DNA of 64,000 bases, taken from assembly GCF_020991475.1 (NCBI RefSeq), contig NZ_JAJMPA010000001.1:2356001-2420000 (forward strand), given 5' to 3'. Under the pieces are notes generated by a model. It searched no databases, was not told the origin of the DNA, and saw only the letters and a list, made by a program, of their open reading frames with translations. Below, piece after piece: positions 1 through 9,414 of this stretch; positions within the stretch are counted from its first letter, which is position 1; each line of letters begins with the position of its first letter. The translations under genes and the position numbers were made by a program. The stretch is from Pedobacter sp. MC2016-14 (GTDB lineage Bacteria > Bacteroidota > Bacteroidia > Sphingobacteriales > Sphingobacteriaceae).

Positions 1-1418
1 GGACTTCTCTAGTTAAACTCCATGCCAACGTACTGCCCAACGTGGCAATAGATAGTGTATGGTTTTTATCTCCCCTGCATAAAGTGGCTGAAACAGAACG
101 TTTGGTCGTTCAGTTGAAAAACTACACGGGTCAGGAAGCCAAAGGTATTCCTGTAAAACTCGTTTTAAATGGCAAGGAGCGTGCGGTAAGGACATTGGAT
201 ATTCCTGCGTTCGGTTCGGTAAAAGATACCTTGCTGTTTAGCAATTTGCAGGCGGGATGGCAGGAGGGGCAACTTAGTTTGAAAGATTTTCCTGTAACCT
301 TTGATGATCAGCTCTTTTTTACCTTTGAGGTGGCAGAGCACATGAATGTATTGAGTATTGACGGGAAAGAATCGGGGCCATATATAAAATCGCTTTTTTC
401 TGCGGATGCTTATTTCAGTCTGACGCAAATGCCGGAATCTAATATTGGGTACACCACATTTTCTTCATTTCCGCTGATTGTGCTAAATGGCTTGACTACA
501 CCTTCATCTGGTCTTGCGCAAGAATTGAGTACGTATTTAAAGAATGGAGGTACGGTAGTTGTTTTTCCGGATTTGGACGGGGACCAAAATTTGTACAGCA
601 GCTTTTTGAAGACTTTAGGCTTACCTGCTGTTTCTAAATTAACGACTGCCCCTGTGATGGTGAATGCTATTGATCTGAAACATGAGGTTTTTAAGGACGT
701 TTTTGAGGAGCTTCCCAAAACAATAGACTTACCGAAGGTAAACCGTTATTTTGAATATGTTGAGCAACAAAAGGCAGATCAATTGAATATTTTGCAACTA
801 CCGCTGAAAAAGCTGTTTTTTGCACAATTTAGTGCCTGGACTGGTAAAGTCTTTTTATGTGCTACCGCTTTGAACGTAAAAGACAGTAACCTGCCTATGC
901 ATCCTGTTTTTGTGCCGCTCTTGTACAAGATTGCTTTTGGCAGTGCGGGAACGCGGTCCTTGTATTATACCTTAGGCAAAGATGAATTGTTGCAAAGTAA
1001 CAAGATTACTCTTAACGCCAACCAATCTCTAAAACTAAGTGGCAATGGTATGGATGCTATTCCTGAATTAAGGCAGCAACCCGGAAATACCTCACTGTAT
1101 ATTGCTGATCAGGTTAAACAACCTGGTTTTTATAAACTAAAAAAGGCAGAGGCTACAATGGCTGTTTTTGCCTTTAATACCAGCAGGGCAGAATCTGACA
1201 TGAAATATGCTTCAGCACAAACCTTAAAAAATTTATTTCCTAAGCAAGATGTCGGTTTTTATGATACGAAAAGCGACAGTCTGGCTACGGCCACAGCGGC
1301 AAAAAATAACAGCACTGAATTATGGAAACTTTGTCTAATTTTGTGTGCTGTTTTTTTAGGCCTGGAAATACTTCTGATCCGATTTTATAACAAAACTAAA
1401 ACAATATCAAATTCATGA
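1..1418 (+). CDS. BatA-type domain membrane protein, 5' end outside window
   Basis: The reading frame is open from base 3, so the N-terminus lies upstream and the apparent GTG at 42 is probably internal. The visible part has a beta-rich segment with an IDSVWFLSP-like stretch, a domain resembling a glutamine-amidotransferase/ThuA-like fold (LNGLTTPSSGLAQELSTYLK, GGTVVVFPD) and a single C-terminal membrane helix near the stop. This architecture matches Bacteroidota proteins annotated as BatA domain-containing (aerotolerance-associated), in which an N-terminal BatA membrane segment precedes a periplasmic part. The stop overlaps the next start (ATGA at 1415), so the two are translationally coupled. 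The family assignment rests on the C-terminal part only, because the BatA domain itself is outside the window. Confidence 0.7.
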   Translation, partial: TSLVKLHANVLPNVAIDSVWFLSPLHKVAETERLVVQLKNYTGQEAKGIPVKLVLNGKERAVRTLDIPAFGSVKDTLLFSNLQAGWQEGQLSLKDFPVTFDDQLFFTFEVAEHMNVLSIDGKESGPYIKSLFSADAYFSLTQMPESNIGYTTFSSFPLIVLNGLTTPSSGLAQELSTYLKNGGTVVVFPDLDGDQNLYSSFLKTLGLPAVSKLTTAPVMVNAIDLKHEVFKDVFEELPKTIDLPKVNRYFEYVEQQKADQLNILQLPLKKLFFAQFSAWTGKVFLCATALNVKDSNLPMHPVFVPLLYKIAFGSAGTRSLYYTLGKDELLQSNKITLNANQSLKLSGNGMDAIPELRQQPGNTSLYIADQVKQPGFYKLKKAEATMAVFAFNTSRAESDMKYASAQTLKNLFPKQDVGFYDTKSDSLATATAAKNNSTELWKLCLILCAVFLGLEILLIRFYNKTKTISNS

Positions 1419-2680
1419 ATCTTCTCCTCAGCAATGTAACGATAGCAGACCCTAACAGCAGTTTCAATCAAAAAATATGTGATGTACGAGTAGTAGGGGG
1501 AAAAATCACTGCAGTTTCTGATCAACTTACTCCCTTAAAAGGAGAGGAAGTTTTTGACGGCAAGGGTTGTTATTTGTCACCGGGTTTCTTTGACCTCAAT
1601 TGCGTTGTAGGAGATCCGGGATTTGAAACTAAGGAAGATATCGAGTCGGCCACGGCTGCAGCTACAGCCGGTGGTTTTACCGGGCTGGCAGTTTTACCAC
1701 ATACCTATCCGGTTATCCATTCTAAAGCTGAAGTTGCCTACATCATCAATAAAGCTAAAAATAACCTGGTTGATGTACATCCCATAGGTGCACTAAGCAG
1801 AGATTTGGAAGGAAAAGAACTTGCCGAGTTGTATGATATGCAGCAGGCGGGAGCAGTAGCATTTTCTGACGGGAACAAGGCTATTGCCGACGATGGTTTT
1901 ATGAGCCGGGCCTTACAATATGCAAAAGGCTTTGATGGTTTGTTGATGGTGTATCCGGAAAATAAATCTATGGCAGGTAAAGCACAGGTTAATGAAAGTG
2001 CTACCAGTGTATTGCTGGGCATGAAGGGCATGCCTGCATTGGCAGAGGAGATGCACATTTCCAGAGATATCTTTTTGGCCACTTATCATGATGCGCCTAT
2101 CCACATCAATACCATTTCTACTGCGGGAGCGGTAAGCCTGATTAAGAAAGCTAAAAAAGATGGGGTAAAAATTAGCTGCGATGTAGCGGCACACCATCTG
2201 GTTTTTACGGAAGAGCTGCTGAATGACTTTGACAGTAATTATAAAGTAAAACCTCCTTTGCGTGGCAAATCTGATGCGAAAGCATTACTTGCAGGTTTAA
2301 AGGATGGCACAATTGATGCAGTTAGTGCGCAGCACCGCCCGCATGAAATAGAATTTAAGGCCGTGGAATTTGAAATTGCTGCTTATGGAATCATCGCTTT
2401 GCAAACCGCACTTCCTTTGTTGCTTAAGGCAGGCCTGGATGCGCAGCAAATTGCGGCTAAACTTTCTATCGCGCCAAGAAAGATCTTAAACCTTCCGGTT
2501 CCGGTAATTGAAGAGGGCAGCACGGCTAATTTCACCGTATTTAATCCTGCTGAAGAATGGGTATACACGGCAGCTGTTAATCAATCAAAATCAAGTAATT
2601 CGCCATTGTTAAACAAAACCCTTAAGGGCAAGGTTAAACTGGTATATAATCATCAACAATTTAAAATATATGGATCATAA
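1415..2680 (+). CDS. Dihydroorotase-like protein lacking metal ligands (PyrC'-type)
   Basis: A 421-residue member of the cyclic amidohydrolase superfamily, aligned end to end with class I dihydroorotases. Active enzymes carry the metal-binding DxHxH motif; here it reads DLNCV (Asn62, Val64). The HICHVS motif reads HINTIS, so the zinc His is Thr233. The catalytic Asp of the TDHAPH motif is Gln306 (AQHRPH). The His pair at 260-261 is kept. The protein should therefore not hydrolyse dihydroorotate. Inactive homologues of this sort are known as structural partners of aspartate transcarbamoylase in other bacteria; whether that applies here is inference, since no pyrB is in view. The start overlaps the stop of the upstream gene and the end overlaps the next gene by 11 bases. 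Confidence 0.88.
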   Translation: MNLLLSNVTIADPNSSFNQKICDVRVVGGKITAVSDQLTPLKGEEVFDGKGCYLSPGFFDLNCVVGDPGFETKEDIESATAAATAGGFTGLAVLPHTYPVIHSKAEVAYIINKAKNNLVDVHPIGALSRDLEGKELAELYDMQQAGAVAFSDGNKAIADDGFMSRALQYAKGFDGLLMVYPENKSMAGKAQVNESATSVLLGMKGMPALAEEMHISRDIFLATYHDAPIHINTISTAGAVSLIKKAKKDGVKISCDVAAHHLVFTEELLNDFDSNYKVKPPLRGKSDAKALLAGLKDGTIDAVSAQHRPHEIEFKAVEFEIAAYGIIALQTALPLLLKAGLDAQQIAAKLSIAPRKILNLPVPVIEEGSTANFTVFNPAEEWVYTAAVNQSKSSNSPLLNKTLKGKVKLVYNHQQFKIYGS

Positions 2681-3347
2681 AGTACAGCGTGCGCTGAGTG
2701 CGTCATTAGATAAATTTGCATTACAAATTAAGGAAGACGTTACTGCAGTTCAACAAGAATTGTTTGATGTTTTTAATTCTGAACATGAAGACTTCATGGA
2801 TAAAATTGCAGCATTTGATGCTGTATTTGATGATCATGGTCGTTTTGAGGAACTTCGGGAAGTATATTTTGATTTGCTGATGATCAATTTCTTTGCCAGT
2901 GATGTGAAATTACAAAATGAAGATTACCTGGAGTCCGAGGAATGGGAGAGCATTGAGGATGAAACGATAGACAGGGGCACAGAATTGCTGAACTTGTTGT
3001 TGTACATCAACGAATGTCACGATGAAAATATTAAACCTGAGCTGGACGATTTCCTAAAAGAATTTTTACTGGTTGAAGAAGATGATTTTCAGGATGAATT
3101 TGAAATTTATGAAGACCTGATCAGCAACCAGCAATTGGCAGACAGCAGTATCGAAGATATTTGTAGCCATGCGGGCATGATTGAAATTAATGAAGAGATG
3201 GAGGAGCTTTTTGTTCCTTTTATGTGTTTCTTTAACCAGCCCGAAGGTAAGGACCAGGCCTTTGCAGATTTAGACAAGTTTAGTCAGAATAAAGAATTTG
3301 AAGTTGCTGTTTATGCCTTAATTGCAGCCTTTAACACCAATAAATAG
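2670..3347 (+). CDS. Acidic helical protein of unknown function
   Basis: A 225-residue, strongly acidic protein (many Glu/Asp runs such as EEDDFQDEFEIYEDL) predicted to be soluble, largely helical and without signal peptide. I do not recognise a characterised family. The start codon lies inside the end of the dihydroorotase-like gene (11-base overlap) and the DUF4199 gene begins 4 bases after its stop. That indicates co-translation in the same operon. It is probably a conserved Sphingobacteriaceae protein, but no function can be read from sequence. Confidence 0.75.
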   Translation: MDHKVQRALSASLDKFALQIKEDVTAVQQELFDVFNSEHEDFMDKIAAFDAVFDDHGRFEELREVYFDLLMINFFASDVKLQNEDYLESEEWESIEDETIDRGTELLNLLLYINECHDENIKPELDDFLKEFLLVEEDDFQDEFEIYEDLISNQQLADSSIEDICSHAGMIEINEEMEELFVPFMCFFNQPEGKDQAFADLDKFSQNKEFEVAVYALIAAFNTNK

Positions 3348-3351
3348 AGAT

Positions 3352-3894
3352 ATGGAGCAATTTCCTATTGCTGTGGAGAAGAAGCCCAATATGCTTGCCT
3401 TTAAAACTGCACTCGCATATACGGCTTACTTTCTGGTGCTTATTTACCTGCTAAAGTGGCTTGGTATTGATACCAATAATCCTGATATCAGTACGCTGGA
3501 AAAGGCAGTTGCCCAAGTGGCTTCTTATGTTCCCTTTATTCTGGCAGTTGTGTATGTTCAAAGTGTATTTAAAAAAGAACTGGATAATTACATCAGTTTT
3601 AAAGAGGCCTTTTCTGCTGGTTTTAAAGTGGCGGCTTATGCCGGCTTATTTATCGGTATTTTACTCGTTTTTTACTATTTGGTATTAGACCGGGCGGCAT
3701 TTTCACAATTGATGGACATTTCTATTGCTGCTGCGAAAGGCGACCGTGAAAAAATTAGGGCTGTTGAAATGATGCGCTCGTATATGCCCTTTTTTATTGG
3801 TTTTAGTGCCGCTATTATGTACACAGTATTGGGCTTAATTGTAAGCTTGATCGGTGCTGCGATTGTAAAATCAGAAAAACCCCTTAACATTTAA
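3352..3894 (+). CDS. DUF4199 family membrane protein
   Basis: A 180-residue integral membrane protein with about four hydrophobic helices (around residues 20-35, 55-75, 90-110 and 145-165) and a conserved-looking FKEAFSAGFKVAAYAGL segment between helices 2 and 3, as in DUF4199 proteins of Bacteroidota. The ATG at 3352 was chosen over an upstream in-frame TTG at 3322. The latter would extend back into the preceding gene with a non-hydrophobic tail. Role unknown. It sits directly ahead of two glycosyltransferases in the same operon, which fits an envelope role but does not prove one. Confidence 0.75.
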   Translation: MEQFPIAVEKKPNMLAFKTALAYTAYFLVLIYLLKWLGIDTNNPDISTLEKAVAQVASYVPFILAVVYVQSVFKKELDNYISFKEAFSAGFKVAAYAGLFIGILLVFYYLVLDRAAFSQLMDISIAAAKGDREKIRAVEMMRSYMPFFIGFSAAIMYTVLGLIVSLIGAAIVKSEKPLNI

Positions 3895-3900
3895 ACCTGC

Positions 3901-4851
3901 ATGGATATTTCTGTTGTTATCCCTCTATATAATGAAGATGAGTCTTTACCGGAGCTAACTTCATGGATTGCCAAAGTGATGGCTGCTCATGGATTTAGCT
4001 ATGAAATTCTTTTTGTTGATGATGGGAGTACTGATACTTCCTGGGCTGTAATTGAGCGGTTGAAAGAGGAATTTATTGCCGTAAAGGGGATTAAATTCAG
4101 GAGGAACTATGGTAAATCTGCTGCACTAAATGTAGCCTTTGAGGCGGCTGTGGGTGATGTGATCATTACGATGGATGCAGATTTGCAGGATAGTCCGGAT
4201 GAAATTCCTGAACTGTACCGCAGACTAAAGGAAGAACGGCTGGATATCATTTCTGGCTGGAAGAAGAAGCGGTATGATCCAATTACTAAAACCATTCCTA
4301 CAAAATTGTTTAATGCGGCTACGCGTAAAATGTCGGGTATTCAGCTTAACGATTTTAATTGTGGTTTAAAGGCTTACCGCCACGAGGTGGTTAAAACCAT
4401 TGAGGTTTATGGAGAAATGCACCGTTATATTCCCGTGATTGCGAAATGGGCCGGTTTTAAAAAAATTGGTGAGCAGGTGGTAGAGCACCGTGCCCGTAAA
4501 TATGGGGTTACTAAATTTGGTTTGAGCAGGTTTGTAAACGGATTTTTAGATTTATTGTCTATCTTTTTTGTGGGCAAGTTTGGTAAGCGTCCAATGCACT
4601 TTTTTGGTTCTATGGGCGTACTGAGTTTTTTATTGGGTACTTTTATCGCCATCTGGATGATCTCTGTTAAATTGTATCACATATCGCAGGCCATTCCTTA
4701 CCGTGACATTACAGAGCAACCTTTGTTTTACATTGCGATGGTGGCTATTATTCTGGGTTCGCAATTGTTTTTGACGGGCTTTGTTGCCGAGCTGGTAACC
4801 AGGAATGCGCCTGAAAGAAACAATTACCTCATCGAAAAGGAGCTGCGCTAA
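3901..4851 (+). CDS. GT2 glycosyltransferase, polyprenyl-phosphate sugar synthase type
   Basis: A 316-residue DPM1/GtrB/ArnC-like enzyme. The N-terminal GT-A fold starts with ISVVIPLYNEDESLPEL, has the nucleotide-binding VDDGSTD motif and the metal-binding DADLQD motif near residue 95. Two C-terminal membrane helices lie around residues 235-258 and 275-300. Relatives transfer a sugar from a nucleotide donor onto a polyprenyl phosphate at the inner leaflet of the cytoplasmic membrane. The acceptor and sugar cannot be told from sequence. Six bases separate it from the DUF4199 gene and three from the next glycosyltransferase, so it is part of the same transcript. Confidence 0.9.
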   Translation: MDISVVIPLYNEDESLPELTSWIAKVMAAHGFSYEILFVDDGSTDTSWAVIERLKEEFIAVKGIKFRRNYGKSAALNVAFEAAVGDVIITMDADLQDSPDEIPELYRRLKEERLDIISGWKKKRYDPITKTIPTKLFNAATRKMSGIQLNDFNCGLKAYRHEVVKTIEVYGEMHRYIPVIAKWAGFKKIGEQVVEHRARKYGVTKFGLSRFVNGFLDLLSIFFVGKFGKRPMHFFGSMGVLSFLLGTFIAIWMISVKLYHISQAIPYRDITEQPLFYIAMVAIILGSQLFLTGFVAELVTRNAPERNNYLIEKELR

Positions 4852-4854
4852 ATC

Positions 4855-5823
4855 ATGTTTTTCTCTGTCATCATACCACTGTATAACCGTCCCCAGGAAA
4901 TTAATGAGCTGCTGTACACCTTAACCAAACAAACCTACATGCAGTTTGAGGTTTTGGTGATAGAAGATGGTTCTGTGCAGGATGCAAAGGACATTGTAGC
5001 GCAATATGCGGATAAGCTGGACATTCACTATTTTTTTAAGCCCAACGAGGGCCAGGGTTTTAGCCGTAATTATGGTTTTGAAAGGGCTAAGGGCGATTAT
5101 TTTGTCATCTTTGATTCGGACTGCCTGATTCCTGAAGACTACCTGGAAATTGTGCGTGATTATCTTTTTGAGCATCAACTGGATGCCTACGGTGGCCCGG
5201 ATGCCGCGCATGAAAGCTTTACTCCGGTACAAAAAGCCATTAGCTATGCCATGACCTCGCCTTTTACCACTGGTGGCATCAGGGGCAATGCCAAACACAT
5301 CGGGCAGTTTCATCCCCGTAGTTTTAACATGGGCGTTTCAAGGGAGGTTTGGGAAAATGTTGGTGGATTTATACTTACCCGCCTGGGCGAGGATATTGAA
5401 TATAGCATCAGGATACACAGCCGTGGTTACAAAATAGGATTGATACCGGGTGCCAAAGTCTATCATAAACGCCGGACAAGTTTTTTACAGTTTTACAAAC
5501 AGTTGCATTTTTTTGGCAGGGCAAGGATCAATATTTATAAGCACTTTCCGGCTGAACTAAAGTTGGTCCATTTTTTTCCAGCAGTATTTACGCTGGGTTT
5601 TTTGTTTACTTTACTGCTAAACCTAATATATCCACCATTAGCTTATATTTGTAATGCAGGTATACTCGTTTATTTCCTGATGATATTTTTACATTCCTGG
5701 AAAGTGAATAAATCTGCCAGCGTTGCATTTTTAAGTATCATTGCAGCGTTTATACAATTAACAGCTTATGGCCTGGGCTTTATGCAGGACTTTTTTAAGA
5801 GAATAGTACTGAAACAACAATGA
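4855..5823 (+). CDS. GT2 glycosyltransferase with C-terminal membrane helices
   Basis: A 322-residue GT-A fold enzyme: FSVIIPLYNRPQEINELL at the start, IEDGS as the nucleotide-binding motif, FDSDC as the DxD-like motif, and LGEDIEYSIRI as the probable catalytic-base/acceptor region. Two or three hydrophobic helices occupy residues about 235-315 and anchor it to the inner membrane. The domain is unlike the DPM1-type neighbour and closer to rhamnosyl/galactosyl transferases of polysaccharide synthesis; the substrate is unknown. It starts 3 bases after the previous gene and its TGA overlaps the next ATG, so coupling is tight. Confidence 0.88.
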   Translation: MFFSVIIPLYNRPQEINELLYTLTKQTYMQFEVLVIEDGSVQDAKDIVAQYADKLDIHYFFKPNEGQGFSRNYGFERAKGDYFVIFDSDCLIPEDYLEIVRDYLFEHQLDAYGGPDAAHESFTPVQKAISYAMTSPFTTGGIRGNAKHIGQFHPRSFNMGVSREVWENVGGFILTRLGEDIEYSIRIHSRGYKIGLIPGAKVYHKRRTSFLQFYKQLHFFGRARINIYKHFPAELKLVHFFPAVFTLGFLFTLLLNLIYPPLAYICNAGILVYFLMIFLHSWKVNKSASVAFLSIIAAFIQLTAYGLGFMQDFFKRIVLKQQ

Positions 5824-6695
5824 TAAATTATTTAAAGGAAAGTACCTTTACCGTTAAGGAGGTAATTACACATGCCTGGAAAGTAACCTGGGACAATTAT
5901 TTTTCTATTGCAACCTTATGTTTTCTGGTTTTTATTACCGCATCGGTATCTACTTTAATGGCCTTTTTTATGGGCGAACTGCATGTAGGGATTAAAATTG
6001 TAATGATGCTGATTTTTATCATGTTTTATTGCATCGTTGAACTTTGCCTTATTAAGTATATTTTCCATTTGCTGGATCATGATAACGGTGATATTTTGAT
6101 TGTGGAAACATTGCCGACCAGGGCAGAGATTATCCGCTTTTTGATTGCGACTGTTTATTTTGGCCTGAGCATATTTTTAGTAGGTGTTTTGTTGATGCCT
6201 GTTCTTTATATATTGGATTTGATTTTGAAGTTTGCCGTTAGCCAGGGGCTGATTGATAACTTTACCGTTGCTGGTGAGGTCATTGTAAACATTGCGGTTG
6301 CCATTGGCATCCTGAGTATATTTTTCACCTTCATCAGGATTGTGTTTTTTCCATTTTTTATCATTGATAAACACGCTACGCCATTTGATGCGATAAAATT
6401 AAGTTTGGCTACCACAAAGGGGAATTTCATTAAATTGCTATTTATCTTACTGGGACTGGTGCTGGTTCAGGTGGTTGTATTTGCCTTTTTTTATGTGGTG
6501 GTGATGACAGGATTTCGCCTGATCAACTTCTTTTTTGATTACGATTATTACCAATACATTTCGCTGATTGTAGTGATCTTCAGTTCATTTATTATTGTAC
6601 CATTTACAACTGCTTTTTTTGCGGTTGCTTATCGTAAAATTATGAGCGAATATAACGGAGATGAACATCCTGATATTATTCATAACCTGGTTTAA
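5820..6695 (+). CDS. Multi-pass membrane protein of unknown function
   Basis: A 291-residue integral membrane protein with about six hydrophobic helices. A short cytoplasmic N-terminus resembles membrane proteins of the DUF975 / glycerophosphodiester phosphodiesterase membrane-domain kind (FTVKEVITHAWKVTWDNY), and a conserved-looking PFDAIKLSLATTKGNF loop sits between late helices. I recognise no catalytic motif. The ATG overlaps the stop of the glycosyltransferase (ATGA), and the GH3 gene follows after 6 bases, placing it in the same operon. Confidence 0.7.
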   Translation: MINYLKESTFTVKEVITHAWKVTWDNYFSIATLCFLVFITASVSTLMAFFMGELHVGIKIVMMLIFIMFYCIVELCLIKYIFHLLDHDNGDILIVETLPTRAEIIRFLIATVYFGLSIFLVGVLLMPVLYILDLILKFAVSQGLIDNFTVAGEVIVNIAVAIGILSIFFTFIRIVFFPFFIIDKHATPFDAIKLSLATTKGNFIKLLFILLGLVLVQVVVFAFFYVVVMTGFRLINFFFDYDYYQYISLIVVIFSSFIIVPFTTAFFAVAYRKIMSEYNGDEHPDIIHNLV

Positions 6696-6701
6696 GTAGA
6701 A

Positions 6702-8201
6702 ATGGGATTAAAAGCGGCCTTAAGTAAGCCTTTTGCTGCCTTTGTGCTGCGGGGGATTCAAAAATGGAAAAAGAGGGCGGTGCTGGCTCAGCAGGAAACC
6801 TTGTTACAGCTGGTTAATGATGCTGCATCTACAGCCTTTGGGAAAGACCACCAGTTTGAGCAGATCAGGAACTATGAAGATTTTAAGCAGCGGGTTCCAG
6901 TTAGGGACTACGAAGCTTTACGTCCATATATTGAGCGTGTGATTGCGGGGGAGGCCGATGTAATGTGGAAAGGAAAGCCTGCTTATTTTGCCAAAACATC
7001 GGGCACTACTTCTGGTGCCAAGTATATTCCTATTTCTAAGGAGTCTATGCCAGAACATATCAAGGCAGCCAGGAATGCACTGTTGAGCTATATTCACGAA
7101 ACGGGTAGGGCTGATTTTGTTAACGGTAAGATGATTTTTCTGCAAGGAAGCCCGGTGATGCATAAAAAGAACGGTATTAATGTTGGCCGTTTATCTGGTA
7201 TTGTTGCCAATCTGGTACCTGCTTATTTGCAAAAAAACCGCCTGCCATCTTATGCTACCAATTGTATTGAGGACTGGGAGCAGAAAGTTGATGCTATTGT
7301 TGAGGAGACGATTGATCAAAATATGACCCTGATTTCTGGAATACCACCATGGGTACAGATGTATTTTGACAAGCTTGGCGAAAAGTCGGCTGGTAAAAAG
7401 ATCAAAGAGATTTTTAAGAATTTTCAGTTGTTTGTGTATGGCGGGGTAAATTTTGAACCTTACCGTGCAAAAATAGAGGCTAGTATTGGCAGGAAGGTAG
7501 ATAGCATAGAGACTTATCCAGCTTCGGAGGGTTTTATTGCTTATCAGGATAGTCAGCAGGACAAAAGTTTGTTGTTGCTAACCAGCGCTGGTATGTTTTA
7601 TGAGTTTATTCCTGCAGATGAATATTACAACGATGAGCCCACAAGATTGAGCCTTGGAGAGGTGGCGTTGAACCAGAATTATGCCCTTATTTTAAATACC
7701 AATGCGGGTTTATGGGGCTATAGTATTGGCGATACCATTAAGTTTGTGTCTAAGAATCCTTATAAAATTCTGGTTACCGGTCGTATTAAGCATTTCATTT
7801 CTGCTTTTGGCGAACACGTAATTGGGGAAGAAGTGGAGCATGCTTTACTAAGCGTAGCTAATGAAGAGGGGGTAGGTATTACTGAATTTACGGTTGCGCC
7901 GCAGGTGAGTCCTGAAGCTGGCGAATTGCCTTATCATGAATGGTTTGTTGAATTTTCCAATCCGCCCAAAGATTTGCTGGCTTTTAGCAGGAAAGTTGAC
8001 CAGGCGCTTCAATTGAAGAACATCTATTATTTTGACCTGATTGAAGGAAAAATATTGCAGCCTCTTATCATCCGATCTTTGCAGAAGGATGCTTTTGTAA
8101 GCTATATGCGTGCAGAAGGTAAGCTGGGTGGACAAAATAAGGTTCCCCGCTTAGCCAACGACAGGAAGATTGCGGATAGTTTAAGTAGTTTTACGATTTA
8201 A
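6702..8201 (+). CDS. GH3-family acyl-acid adenylating enzyme
   Basis: A 499-residue member of the GH3 auxin-responsive promoter family, part of the ANL adenylating superfamily. Visible motifs are the P-loop-like TSGTTSGAKYIPIS near residue 100, ETYPASEGFIAYQD near 270 and TGRIKHFISAFGEHV near 355. Family members activate a carboxylic acid with ATP and couple it to an amine, classically an amino acid. Bacterial GH3 substrates are mostly unknown. It is full length. The context (membrane protein upstream, dxr 17 bases downstream) does not reveal the substrate. Confidence 0.88.
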   Translation: MGLKAALSKPFAAFVLRGIQKWKKRAVLAQQETLLQLVNDAASTAFGKDHQFEQIRNYEDFKQRVPVRDYEALRPYIERVIAGEADVMWKGKPAYFAKTSGTTSGAKYIPISKESMPEHIKAARNALLSYIHETGRADFVNGKMIFLQGSPVMHKKNGINVGRLSGIVANLVPAYLQKNRLPSYATNCIEDWEQKVDAIVEETIDQNMTLISGIPPWVQMYFDKLGEKSAGKKIKEIFKNFQLFVYGGVNFEPYRAKIEASIGRKVDSIETYPASEGFIAYQDSQQDKSLLLLTSAGMFYEFIPADEYYNDEPTRLSLGEVALNQNYALILNTNAGLWGYSIGDTIKFVSKNPYKILVTGRIKHFISAFGEHVIGEEVEHALLSVANEEGVGITEFTVAPQVSPEAGELPYHEWFVEFSNPPKDLLAFSRKVDQALQLKNIYYFDLIEGKILQPLIIRSLQKDAFVSYMRAEGKLGGQNKVPRLANDRKIADSLSSFTI

Positions 8202-8218
8202 TTAGCGAATACATCACA

Positions 8219-9370
8219 TTGAAAAATATATCTATATTAGGCTCTACAGGCTCTGTTGGCACACAAGCCCTTGAGGTGATCAGGGCAAATCCGGCCTTGT
8301 ATACCGTTGCTGCACTTACTGCTCAATCTAATGCAGAGTTATTGGTTGCCCAGGCTTTGGAGTTTAGACCAGAACTTGTAGTGATCTGTAATGAAAACCA
8401 TTATGCTGCGGTTAAAGATGGACTTTCTGGTACGGGCATCAAAGTGCTGGCTGGGGAGGCTGCTTTGTGTGAAGCGGCAAGCCTTCCGGCTGCAGAAATG
8501 GTACTTACTGCTATTGTAGGTGCTGTGGGTTTACGGCCTACTATTGCGGCTATTGAGGCCAAAAAGGATATTGCACTGGCCAATAAAGAAACATTGGTGG
8601 TGGCGGGTGAACTGATTACGCAACTTGCCAGGGAGCACGGGGTCACCATAGTTCCGGTAGATTCTGAACATTCGGCAATTTTTCAGTGCCTGGTAGGGGA
8701 AGATTATGAAAGTATTGAAAAAATATACTTAACGGCATCTGGTGGACCTTTCAGGGGCCGGGACAGGGATTTTTTATTGGGTGTAACCAAGGCCCAGGCT
8801 TTAAAGCACCCCAACTGGGTTATGGGGGCTAAGATTACGATAGATTCTGCTTCGCTGATGAATAAGGGACTAGAGGTAATTGAAGCGAAATGGTTGTTTG
8901 ATCTGGAAATGGATCAGATTGATGTTATTGTGCATCCACAGTCTATTATTCATTCTATTGCACAATTTAAAGACGGCTCTATGAAAGCGCAAATGGGCCT
9001 GCCTGATATGAAGTTGCCTGTTCATTATGCCCTGGCTTATCCGCAGCGGGCGTCCAGTGAATTCCCGAGGTTTAATTTTATGGATTATCCTGAGCTGAGT
9101 TTTTATAAGCCCGATATGGAAAACTTCCGCAATCTGGGACTTGCATACGATGCTTTACGCCGCGGGGGAAATATGCCGTGTATCATTAATGCTGCAAATG
9201 AGGTGGTGGTGGAAGCTTTTTTACAGGATAAAATAGGTTTTCTGGAAATGAGCGACGTTATTGAACATTGCATGGGGGAGATTCCTTTTGTATCCGCTCC
9301 TGGTCTGAATAATTATTTAGAAACCGACCAACATACACGTATATTTGCCGCAAGTCTAGTAACTAAATAA
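8219..9370 (+). CDS. dxr: 1-deoxy-D-xylulose 5-phosphate reductoisomerase
   Basis: A 383-residue enzyme converting 1-deoxy-D-xylulose 5-phosphate to 2-C-methyl-D-erythritol 4-phosphate with NADPH, the committed step of the non-mevalonate isoprenoid pathway. The NADPH-binding GSTGSVGT motif is at residues 8-15. The metal/substrate site is represented by PVDSEHSAIFQ and the flexible-loop region IDSASLMNKGLEVIEA. The start is a TTG at 8219, which puts the glycine motif at its usual distance from the N-terminus; no in-frame ATG is suitably placed. It is followed after 44 bases by rseP, a common Bacteroidota order. Confidence 0.96.
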   Translation: MKNISILGSTGSVGTQALEVIRANPALYTVAALTAQSNAELLVAQALEFRPELVVICNENHYAAVKDGLSGTGIKVLAGEAALCEAASLPAAEMVLTAIVGAVGLRPTIAAIEAKKDIALANKETLVVAGELITQLAREHGVTIVPVDSEHSAIFQCLVGEDYESIEKIYLTASGGPFRGRDRDFLLGVTKAQALKHPNWVMGAKITIDSASLMNKGLEVIEAKWLFDLEMDQIDVIVHPQSIIHSIAQFKDGSMKAQMGLPDMKLPVHYALAYPQRASSEFPRFNFMDYPELSFYKPDMENFRNLGLAYDALRRGGNMPCIINAANEVVVEAFLQDKIGFLEMSDVIEHCMGEIPFVSAPGLNNYLETDQHTRIFAASLVTK

Positions 9371-9414
9371 AATTTTTCTATCTAACATTAACATACAAAA
9401 ACATTAAATAATAT

